Source of the DNA: Sphingomonas_O antarctica
GTDB taxonomy: Bacteria; Pseudomonadota; Alphaproteobacteria; Sphingomonadales; Sphingomonadaceae
Direction: 5' to 3'
Assembly (NCBI RefSeq): GCF_965137005.1
Contig: NZ_CBCRXM010000006.1
Coordinates: forward strand, 113,207 to 177,206
DNA: 64,000 bases
A program made the position numbers and the translations under genes. The notes beneath the pieces are model-generated. The model saw only the letters and a list, made by a program, of their open reading frames with translations, did no database searches and was not told the DNA's origin. Positions 45,286 to 54,100 of this stretch are shown here, piece by piece (positions within the stretch are counted from its first letter, which is position 1; each line of letters opens with the position of its first letter).

Positions 45286-46757
45286 TGGACCGGTTCGAAA
45301 CTGTGGCCGCGGGGGATGGCGCGTCATTGCGCGATTTGCTCGCGGCGATCGACCGGTCGGGCCACGGCTTTGCCCTGCTCACCGATGCGGATGGCCGCAT
45401 GCTCCGCACCGTGACCGATGGCGACGTGCGCCGCGTGCTCCTCGCCGGTGCCGCGCTCGATGGCGACATTGCCCAGCTTCCGGCGCTGACCTCGCTAACT
45501 GTCGAGGAAGGCACGCCGCGCCGACAGGCGCTGGCGCTGATGGACGAACACCGCATCGATCAACTTCCGGTGCTGGATGCCGACGGCCGGGTGGTCGAAG
45601 TGCTCGACCGGCGCGAGATCGAAAAACCGATCCTGCTGTCCACCCCGCACATGGGCGATGCAGAGCTGGTCTATGTCGAGGAGGCATTCCGCACCAACTG
45701 GATCGCGCCGCTCGGCCCGAATGTCGACGCGTTCGAAAAAAGCATCGCGCGGATCGCCGGCGTCGCGCATGCCGCCGCCTTGTCGTCCGGAACCGCGGCG
45801 ATCCACCTGGCGCTGGTCCTGCTCGGCGTGAAGCACGGCGACACGGTGTTCTGTTCCAGCTTTACCTTCGCCGCGAGCTGCAATCCGATCGTGTATCAGA
45901 GCGCGACGCCAGTGTTTATCGACTCCGACGAAGCGAGCTGGAATATGTCGCCGGTCGCGCTCGAACGCGCGCTGGCGGCGGCCAAGGCGCGCGGCGCGCT
46001 GCCCAAGGCGGTGATCGCGGTCAATCTTTATGGCCAGAGCGCGGATTACGACCCGATCATGGCGCTGTGCGATGCCTATGGCGTGGCCTTGGTCGAAGAC
46101 GCCGCGGAATCGCTCGGCGCGCGCTACAAGGGCAAGCCGAGCGGATCGTTCGGCCTGCTCGCGGCATTTTCGTTCAACGGCAACAAGATCATCACGACCT
46201 CCGGCGGCGGCATGCTGGTCAGCGATGATAGCGAAATGATCGAGCGCGCGCGCTTCCTGTCGACTCAGGCGCGCGATCCGGCGCCGCATTACGAACACAG
46301 CGTGATCGGGTATAATTACCGCATGTCGAACATCCTCGCCGGGGTCGGGCGCGGACAGTTGCAGGTTCTCGACGAACGCGTGGTGGCGCGGCGCGCGGTC
46401 CGCGATGCCTATGCCGACGGGCTTGGCGACGTGCCCGGTCTCGCCTGGATGCCCGAACCCGATTGGAGTTTTTCGACGCGCTGGCTGTCCTGCGCGACGA
46501 TCGATCCCGATGCGGCGGGCATTTCGGCATCGGAACTCATCACGCGGCTGGCCGAAGAGATGATCGAGGCGCGCCCGTTGTGGAAACCGATGCATCGCCA
46601 ACCGGTGTTCGCGGGCTGCGATTACGTGACCGAAGGCAATGCGTCGGTCAGCGACCGATTGTTCGAAACGGGCATTTGCCTGCCGTCGGGATCGAACATG
46701 GCACCGGCCGAGATCGACCGCATCGTCGACACGCTGCGCAATATCCTGGCTGGCTGA
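45285..46757 (+). CDS. CBS-domain/DegT sugar aminotransferase fusion (LegC/PglE role)
   Basis: 490 residues from ATG 45285, sharing one base with the neuD stop. Residues about 1-112 are a CBS pair (GFALLTDADGRMLRTVTDGDVRRVL; DQLPVLDADGRVVEVLDR). Residues 120-490 are a DegT/DnrJ/EryC1 aminotransferase with VEDAAESLG (Asp272) and the PLP lysine Lys301 in FNGNKIITT. The enzyme should aminate the 4-keto sugar made by CapD. PglE and LegC lack the CBS part, so nucleotide-dependent control is suggested. Confidence 0.9.
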   Translation: MDRFETVAAGDGASLRDLLAAIDRSGHGFALLTDADGRMLRTVTDGDVRRVLLAGAALDGDIAQLPALTSLTVEEGTPRRQALALMDEHRIDQLPVLDADGRVVEVLDRREIEKPILLSTPHMGDAELVYVEEAFRTNWIAPLGPNVDAFEKSIARIAGVAHAAALSSGTAAIHLALVLLGVKHGDTVFCSSFTFAASCNPIVYQSATPVFIDSDEASWNMSPVALERALAAAKARGALPKAVIAVNLYGQSADYDPIMALCDAYGVALVEDAAESLGARYKGKPSGSFGLLAAFSFNGNKIITTSGGGMLVSDDSEMIERARFLSTQARDPAPHYEHSVIGYNYRMSNILAGVGRGQLQVLDERVVARRAVRDAYADGLGDVPGLAWMPEPDWSFSTRWLSCATIDPDAAGISASELITRLAEEMIEARPLWKPMHRQPVFAGCDYVTEGNASVSDRLFETGICLPSGSNMAPAEIDRIVDTLRNILAG

Positions 46758-47317
46758 TGCCCCGCATCTTCGACATCGTTCTGGCATTGCTGACCGCGGT
46801 GGTGCTGGCCATCCCGATGCTGATCGTAGCGGTGCTGGTGCGGGCGACGTCGCCCGGCCCGGTGCTGTACTGGTCGGACCGGGTCGGTCGGCACAATCGC
46901 ATTTTCGCCATGCCCAAATTCCGCACCATGCGCGTCGGCACCCCGGCGGTTGCCACGCATCTGGTCGCCGACGGCAGCGCGTGGCTGACTCCCATCGGCG
47001 GTCTGTTGCGGCGGACCAGCCTCGACGAATTGCCACAATTGTGGAGCATCGTGACCGGCGACATGGCGGTCGTCGGCCCCCGCCCGGCCTTGTTCAATCA
47101 GGACGATCTGGTCGCCCTGCGAACCGCAAAGGGGGTCGATGCGCTGCGTCCCGGCATTACCGGCTGGGCCCAGATCAACGGCCGCGACGAATTGTCGATC
47201 GCCGACAAGGCCACGCTCGACGCGGTGTATCTTCAGCGGCGCTCGATCATGCTGGACGTCCGCATTATCGTCTTGACCGCGCTGAAGGTCGTGCGCGGGT
47301 CGGGCGTGTCGCACTAG
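46757..47317 (+). CDS. Monotopic phosphoglycosyl transferase (PglC-like initiating enzyme)
   Basis: 186 residues. One N-terminal re-entrant helix (about 5-28) is followed by the bacterial sugar transferase core: KFRTMR, LRRTSLDELPQLWSI with the catalytic Asp-Glu dyad, GPRPAL and RPGITGWAQINGR. At this size it is a minimal PglC-type enzyme. It transfers a phospho-sugar from UDP-sugar to undecaprenyl phosphate and so starts the repeat unit. UDP-diNAcBac or UDP-QuiNAc, both made by this operon, are likely donors. Start ATG 46757 overlaps the previous stop. Confidence 0.92.
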   Translation: MPRIFDIVLALLTAVVLAIPMLIVAVLVRATSPGPVLYWSDRVGRHNRIFAMPKFRTMRVGTPAVATHLVADGSAWLTPIGGLLRRTSLDELPQLWSIVTGDMAVVGPRPALFNQDDLVALRTAKGVDALRPGITGWAQINGRDELSIADKATLDAVYLQRRSIMLDVRIIVLTALKVVRGSGVSH

Positions 47318-47359
47318 CCGCCGATTTCCCTACGGCAATGCCATCTGTATAGGGCTGCC

Positions 47360-49294
47360 GTGCCCGAATCCGTTCCCCGCATGCATCGCCAGTTGAAGGA
47401 AGTCGCGGAGTTGCCGCGCGCCGCCAAGCGATTGGTGGCGATCATCGTCGATGCGGCAATCTGTTTGCTGACGACCTGGCTCGCTTTCTACCTGCGCCTC
47501 GGCGAGCTGCCGGAATTCACCGATTTGCGATGGGTGTCGGTCGCGGCATCGCTGACGGCATTGCCGATTTTCGGGCTGTTCGGCATTTATCGCGCGATCT
47601 TCCGCTACCTCGGCGTCGATGCCATCGTCGTCGTCGGACGCGCCTGCCTGATCTACGGCGCGCTTTACGCCGCATTGTTCACTTTCCTCGGCATCGCCGG
47701 GATTCCGCGTACGATCGGCTTCATCCAGCCGGTTCTGCTGTTCATCTTCGTTTGCGTCAGCCGGATGTTCGTCCGTTCGCTGCTCCGCGGTTTGGTACCC
47801 CGGGCGCGTGACAGCCGCGTCCTGATCTACGGTGCGGGGTCGTCGGGGCGACAGCTGGCGGAGGCGATCGGCAGCAGCCGGACGATGCATTTCGTCGGCT
47901 ATGTCGACGACGACCGCTCCCTGCACGGATCGATCCTCAACGGCCGCCGGATCCACGGGCCCGACAAGCTCACGCGCGTGGTCTTGCGCGAAGGCGTCAC
48001 CGACATCCTGCTGGCCATGCCGCGCGCGTCGCACCGCCGACGTGCCGAGATCGTCGAGGCGCTGCGCCCGCTCGGTCTGGTCGTGCGCACTATCCCGCCG
48101 CTGACCGATGTCGCCAGCGGGCGCGTCCAGGTCTCGGCCCTGCGCGCGCTCGATATCGAGGATCTGCTCGGCCGCGACGTCGCCGCGCCCGATCCGATCC
48201 TGTTCACCCGCAACATCATGGGCAAGACCGTGCTGGTCACCGGCGCCGGCGGCTCGATCGGGAGCGAATTGTGCCGCCAGATCGTCGCGGCAGGAGCGGC
48301 ACGCCTGGTGCTGTTCGAAAGCAGCGAGTTCGCGCTGTATGCAATCGAGCGCGAGTTGCGAGAAACGGCCAAGCCGGGCACGGCGGAGATCGTGCCGCTG
48401 CTCGGGTCGGTGCGCGACGCCGCACGGCTGTTCGAAGTGATGCGCGCCTGGCGCCCTGACACGGTGTACCACGCCGCCGCTTACAAACACGTGCCGATGG
48501 TCGAGCATAATCCGCTCGAGGGGCTCGCCAACAACGTCATGGGTACCCGGCTGACGGCGCAAGCGGCGATCGACGCGGGAGTCGCCGATTTCGTACTGAT
48601 TTCTACCGACAAAGCAGTGCGCCCGACCAACGTCATGGGCGCATCGAAGCGATTTGCCGAACTGGTGCTCCAGGCGCTGGCCGAAGATGGCGCCGCCACC
48701 CGCTTGTCGATGGTCCGGTTCGGCAATGTTCTCGGGTCCAGCGGCTCGGTCGTGCCGTTGTTCCGCAAGCAACTGGCCGATGGCGGGCCGGTGACGATTA
48801 CGCATGAAGACGTCACACGCTACTTCATGACCATCCCCGAAGCGGCGCAGCTGGTGATTCAGGCCGGGGGCATGGCGACGACGGGGGGCGAGGTGTTCAT
48901 CCTCGACATGGGCGAGCCTGTGCGCATTGCCGATCTGGCGCGCAAGATGACCGAATTGTCCGGGCTGACCGTGCGCCATGCCGCGCATCCCGATGGCGAT
49001 ATCGAGATTCGCACGGTGGGCCTGCGCCCGGGCGAAAAACTGTACGAGGAATTGCTGATCGGGGACGATCCAGCACCGACCGCCCATCCGTTGATCATGC
49101 GCGCGCGCGAGCACCATTTGCCGCAGGCCGAATTGTCGGTGTTGATCGATCGGCTCGGCATTGCGCTGGCGCAGCACGATGTCGATGCCGCGATCGCCGT
49201 TTTGAAGCAGGCGGTGCGCGAATTCGCACCGACCGGAGATGCCGGCGACTTGGTCGCGCTGGAACACGCCCGCTGTTCTAACCCGGCCGGTTGA
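47360..49294 (+). CDS. capD: Membrane UDP-GlcNAc 4,6-dehydratase (CapD/WbpM/PglF)
   Basis: 644 residues from GTG 47360 (ATG at 47381 is possible). Four transmembrane helices (about 24-145), a first nucleotide-binding-like domain (GAGSSGRQ at 158-165) and the catalytic SDR with TGAGGSIGSE at 294-303. The active site has STDK at 415-418, Met426 where classical SDRs have Tyr, and Lys430, the Met-x-x-x-Lys form specific for this family. It makes UDP-4-keto-6-deoxy-GlcNAc, feeding both the aminotransferase and the WbpV-like reductase. Its 3' end overlaps the convergent kinase gene by 17 bases. Confidence 0.94.
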   Translation: MPESVPRMHRQLKEVAELPRAAKRLVAIIVDAAICLLTTWLAFYLRLGELPEFTDLRWVSVAASLTALPIFGLFGIYRAIFRYLGVDAIVVVGRACLIYGALYAALFTFLGIAGIPRTIGFIQPVLLFIFVCVSRMFVRSLLRGLVPRARDSRVLIYGAGSSGRQLAEAIGSSRTMHFVGYVDDDRSLHGSILNGRRIHGPDKLTRVVLREGVTDILLAMPRASHRRRAEIVEALRPLGLVVRTIPPLTDVASGRVQVSALRALDIEDLLGRDVAAPDPILFTRNIMGKTVLVTGAGGSIGSELCRQIVAAGAARLVLFESSEFALYAIERELRETAKPGTAEIVPLLGSVRDAARLFEVMRAWRPDTVYHAAAYKHVPMVEHNPLEGLANNVMGTRLTAQAAIDAGVADFVLISTDKAVRPTNVMGASKRFAELVLQALAEDGAATRLSMVRFGNVLGSSGSVVPLFRKQLADGGPVTITHEDVTRYFMTIPEAAQLVIQAGGMATTGGEVFILDMGEPVRIADLARKMTELSGLTVRHAAHPDGDIEIRTVGLRPGEKLYEELLIGDDPAPTAHPLIMRAREHHLPQAELSVLIDRLGIALAQHDVDAAIAVLKQAVREFAPTGDAGDLVALEHARCSNPAG

Positions 49295-51182
49295 CCCCGC
49301 GGCCTTCGAGGACTTCGCGCACTTTCCACGCCAGCTGGCGCACGGTGTACGGCTTGGGCAGGAAAGCCACGCCGATATCCAGCATGCCGTTATGGACGAC
49401 CGCGTTGCGCGTATAGCCGGTCGTGAACAGCACCTTCAGATCGGGCCGCTGCTCCAGCGCGCGATCGGCGAGCTGCCGGCCGTTCATTCCGGGCATGATG
49501 ATGTCGGTGAACAGCATCGTCACGTCCGGCGATGCCACGAGAACCTCGAGCGCCTTGTCCGGCGAATGCGCCGACAGCGTGATATAGCCCAGTTCACGCA
49601 ACGCATCGACCGCGAAGTGCCGCACGCGCTGTTCATCCTCGACCACCAGAATGACTTCACCATCCACGGCGGATGGCAGGTCGTCATTGTCGGCCACAGC
49701 GGGTTCATCGCCATGATCCGTTCCCGCAAAGCGCGGCATGTACAGCTTGACCGTCGTGCCCTCGCCCACCTCCGAATAGATTGCGGCGTGGCCGCCGGAT
49801 TGCTTGGCGAACCCGAAAACCTGGCTCAGCCCCAGGCCGGTGCCCTTGCCGACGTCCTTGGTGGTGAAGAACGGCTCGAACGCTTTGGCCATGACCTCCT
49901 CGGACATGCCGTCCCCAGTGTCGGTGACGCAGATCGTGACATACTGACCCGGTTCGACGTCGCCATTCCGCCGCGCATAATCGTCATCCATATGCGCGTT
50001 GGCGGTTTCGATGGTCAGCCGGCCGCCGTTCGGCATGGCGTCGCGCGCGTTGACCGCGAGGTTGAGAATGGCATTCTCGATCTCCCCCGCATCGGCGTAA
50101 CAGCGCCACAGCCCTGCGCTCAACACCGTTTCGACCGAAATATTATCACCCAGCGTCCGGCTGAACAATTCGGACATGCCCCCGACCAGCCGGTTGAGGT
50201 CGGTCGATGTCGGCGCCAGCGGCTGGCGGCGCGAAAAGGCGAGCAGCCGAGCAGTCAGAGATGCAGCGCGCTTCGCGCCTTCGACGGCGCTGTCGATGCC
50301 TGCTTCGGCGCGCACCGGATCGGTCGCGATGCGCCGCTTGGCGAGATCGAGGCTGCCGATCACGACCGCCAGCATATTGTTGAAATCGTGCGCGATGCCG
50401 CCAGTCAATTGACCGATCGACTCCATTTTTTGCATTTGCCGCAACTTGTCCTCGGCCTCGACGCGGGCGTCGGTCTGCACGCGCAGTGCCGCAGCGACGC
50501 CCTCCGCCTCGCGACGCGCCTCATCGGCCTCGGCCACGGTGGCCCGGGCCTGGCGCAACCAGATCAGCGAGAATGCGATCACCGCCAACGCGCCGAGCAA
50601 CAGCGCCACGGCGATCAGCTGCGCGCGGCGGATCGAGGTTCGGGCGCTCGTGGCGAGTTGTTCGCGCACGAACGCACGCTCGGTGAACAACAGCGTCTCG
50701 GCCATCGCCATGCCGCTCTGCCCGTCACCGCGCTGCACCCGTTCCATCGCACCGGCATGATCGCCGCTGCGTTCCAGCGCGATCGTCTGGGCCATCTCGT
50801 CCAGCTTCGCCTCGACGATCGGCGTAAAGCGCCGATAGGCGTCCCGATCGACCCGCCCCTCATTGTCGCGAACCTGTTGGAGCGCGGGCACGACTTTCTT
50901 CGCATTCTGCGAGTATGGATCGAGGTAAATATCGTTATGGGTCAGCAAATAACCGCGCTGGCCGCTTTCGGCGGCGCGAAGATAAGTGATCACGTCGGCG
51001 ATGGCGCGCCCGTAATAATTCAGCTGTTCCTGGCGCTGTGCCGAGCGGTTGAGCGAAATCGAAAGCGCGAACCCGGCCAAGGCAATCGCAACCAGAATCC
51101 CCAGAGCTGCGGCAAGCACCGGCGGAATCGCCCTCAGACCTGATTTGCGCAGCATCGATACGCCACTAACCCTGGCCGCCAC
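49278..51182 (-). CDS. Hybrid sensor histidine kinase with CHASE3 and receiver domains
   Basis: 634 residues from GTG 51180-51182 (ATG at 51155 possible). TM1 (about 20-42), a periplasmic four-helix CHASE3 domain (about 45-180), TM2 (187-208), coiled coil, and HisKA with the phospho-accepting His265 in GGIAHDFNN. An ATPase domain with DTGDGM at 421-426 and FTTKDVGKGTGLGL follows, then a receiver domain (about 510-630) with Asp560 and Lys610. The cytosolic receiver lets it act through a phosphorelay; no response regulator with an output domain is adjacent. Signal unknown. Confidence 0.92.
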   Translation of the reverse strand: MAARVSGVSMLRKSGLRAIPPVLAAALGILVAIALAGFALSISLNRSAQRQEQLNYYGRAIADVITYLRAAESGQRGYLLTHNDIYLDPYSQNAKKVVPALQQVRDNEGRVDRDAYRRFTPIVEAKLDEMAQTIALERSGDHAGAMERVQRGDGQSGMAMAETLLFTERAFVREQLATSARTSIRRAQLIAVALLLGALAVIAFSLIWLRQARATVAEADEARREAEGVAAALRVQTDARVEAEDKLRQMQKMESIGQLTGGIAHDFNNMLAVVIGSLDLAKRRIATDPVRAEAGIDSAVEGAKRAASLTARLLAFSRRQPLAPTSTDLNRLVGGMSELFSRTLGDNISVETVLSAGLWRCYADAGEIENAILNLAVNARDAMPNGGRLTIETANAHMDDDYARRNGDVEPGQYVTICVTDTGDGMSEEVMAKAFEPFFTTKDVGKGTGLGLSQVFGFAKQSGGHAAIYSEVGEGTTVKLYMPRFAGTDHGDEPAVADNDDLPSAVDGEVILVVEDEQRVRHFAVDALRELGYITLSAHSPDKALEVLVASPDVTMLFTDIIMPGMNGRQLADRALEQRPDLKVLFTTGYTRNAVVHNGMLDIGVAFLPKPYTVRQLAWKVREVLEGRGVNRPG

Positions 51183-51186
51183 CGCG

Positions 51187-54100
51187 TCAATAATCCTTTG
51201 AAATCCGTGCCGAAACCGATTGCCGCCCGATCGTCGAGATGGTCGACAGCAGCGACAGCCAGCGGGTCACCTCGAACTCCGCGCGCGTCGCCGAATAGCC
51301 CGCACCGTCGCTGATCACCTCCACATACGCGCGGCGCGTGATGTATTTGCCGAGCGCGATCGAAGTCTGCTGACCGGTCGTCGCATCTGCAGGAACGATG
51401 CGCAGCCGGTCGAGGCCCACCGCCTTGCGGATCGCGTTGATCGGATCGATGCCGCTGCCGCCGCGCAGGCCATTGACCGCCGCCGCCAGCTGCAACGCCT
51501 CGGGCGCCGACAAATTGGTGATCGACGTGCCGAACAGGATGCGGCTGAGCAGTTCATCCTGCGGCAGGCTGGGGGTGGACGCGAAGGTGATTTCGGGCCG
51601 CGATGCGACACCCTGTACGCTGACCGTCGCATTGACCGAATTGACGCTGGCATTGGCGACGACGTCGATCACCGGATCGGGGGGCGAATTGCCGGTGAAG
51701 CGGATGACCCCGCGTTGCAGGTCGAAACGCTTGCCGGCGAATTCGTAACCGCCGCGGACTTGCTCCAGCCGCCCGTTGATCATCATCGCGGTGAGCGTGC
51801 CGCCAAGGTCGATGTCGCCGCGCCATTCGCTGTCGAGGCCCAAGCCGGTGACCGTCAGCCGATTGGGGATGCGCGCCTTGATCGCCAGGCGCCACGTCGT
51901 CGGCGGCGCGGCGGGCTCGGCCTCGTCCGCCGGCCGGTTGAGTTCGCGCACCTTCAACTGCGGGATCGCCGCCGCGGCCGTGGCGCGGCCCAAACGGTAG
52001 GATGACCGATTGACGGTGACGTCACCGGAGATCAGCCCGCTGGCGCCTTGCGATTTGATCGCCAGCGGGCCGGTGACCGTCGCGCCGATATCGTCGCGGC
52101 GGATCAGTTCGGCGTCCTGCGCGGTTCCGGAAATGTCGATACCGAATCCTTCGGCCGAGGACAGGCTGAACGCCGCCCGTCCGCTGAGCGTGCCGCGCCC
52201 GGCGGTGGCGGTGAATTGCGGAATGACCAGGCGCGATCCGGAAAACATGCCGGTGCCTTTGAGGTTGGTCAGGACCGTGCCCGACGCCGCGCTTTCGACG
52301 CGCAGCGCGTTGGTCGTCAACGACCCGCGCAATTGCGGGCGCGCCAGCGTGCCCGAAATATCGGCGCCGACCGCGACCGGACCCGACACGTTCAACCCTT
52401 CGACATTGGCCAGTCGCCACAAGGTATCGGCTGGGCCGTTGTAACGGACCTGCGCGAACAGCGGCGCGTTCTGGATGCGCTCGATGATCGTGCCGCCGGC
52501 ACCCAGCGGCGCGGCGCGCATCTGCGCCCGGCCAATGATCTGCCCGCCACTTTCACCGACCGCGCGCAGAGCCAGCCCCGACCCGTTGAGGACGGCGTTG
52601 ATGCCCAGATCGATCGGCTGCGACGAGGCGATCAGCCCCGAGCGCGTCAAGCTCCTGAAACGAAGGTTCGCGGTCCCGCTGGGCGCGGCGCCGTCGGCGG
52701 ATTGGCGATACGACACCGTACCCGACGCGCTGCCACCCAGTCCAAGGCCGGGGAAGGCGATATCGAGCACGCCCAGCGGCAGCCGCTCGAGCGTCGCATC
52801 GAAGGCGGTGGTGCCGCCGCCGAAGGTCCCGCCGACCCGAATGTCGCCCCCGGCAAAGGTCAAAGCGGTCGGGGCGAGCGTCCAGCCATTCGGGCCATAG
52901 GTCAGCACTGCGGGCTGGTTGAGCACCAGCGGCCGCCGGTCGAGCGTCCCGCGCGCCTGCACGACGATGCGGTTGGGCGAAATCTGCGCGACGGTCTGGA
53001 GGTCGAACGGCCGCCCGCGCGACCCGGCCACCGACGCGCGCACTTCGCCGGTCCCGCCGCGCAGCTTGGCCGTGCCGTTCAGTCGCCCGAGGCTGACGGC
53101 GCCGTAGCGGACCCCTGCGAGCTGGAACGTCGCATCGGTCGACAGGCCGGCAGGATCGAGCAGCAACGCCGCCTTCATGCTGCCCTGGCGGACGGTGATC
53201 AGCGGCGGCCCGGCCAGATGGGCATCCTTGAACGCCAGATCCGCGTCGATCCGCTGGATATCACCCTGCGGCTTGAACACGAGGCTGCCGCTGACCCCCG
53301 ATCCGGCGAGGGCCAGCGTGCCGTCGAACCCGGCGGGTACCGAGCGTAAACTGCCGCTCGCTTTCAGCCCCGACGCGTTAAGCGTCGCGATCTGGATCAC
53401 CGCGGCCTGCCCGCGCGGCAACAGGATCGCGCCATTGCCCGTAAAGGGTCCAAGCCGCGACCCGCCGCCGGTTGCCTGCCAGCCATAACCCTGCGCGGTC
53501 GGCACGAGGATCGCGTGAACATCGCGCAGCCCCAGCGCGTCGAACGGCCGTGCGAGGCGCAGGTCGAGGTGCGGGCGGTCGATCTTGCCGTCGAGGATCA
53601 GCCGCACCGGACCATAGCGGGCCTGCACCCCCGATCCTTCGAAATGGAACGTCCCGTCCTTGCGCCTGTATCCGTTGCCCTGCAGCCGGATCGCCGGGCC
53701 GCGCAATTGCAGATTGACGAAGTGGACGATGCCGTCCGCATCGCGCTCCAGCCCCGTGTCGATATAAGGCAGTCCGCCGGCGAGGCTTTTGAGGAATGCG
53801 TTGTCGAGCCGGCGGACCCACGCCTGTCCGCGCCCGGTGACGCGGGTGCCATGCCCGCCGGGCCCGGGCACGACGTGCAACTCGCTCTTCACATCGACGA
53901 TGCCGAGGCCGGGAATGAGATAGCGGCCCAGTTGCCCCGCGACGCCGAAATCATAATGCCCCGTCGCCAGGTCGAACAGGATCGAAATCTTGCCGTTGAG
54001 CTTGTCCGAACTGAGCTTGAGCCCGTCGCCCATCACCATCTTCGACGTGACCCGCAGCAGGCCTTCGACCTTGAGATTTGCGAGGATACCGCCCGCAACA

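Noticed and set aside
47330..49267. Long minus-strand frame of about 645 codons opposite capD
   Set aside because: It is a mirror of the capD codon pattern in high-GC DNA, rich in Arg, His and Asp without any domain. The same applies to long frames opposite the antiporter (5390-7198) and the histidine kinase (49239-51143).
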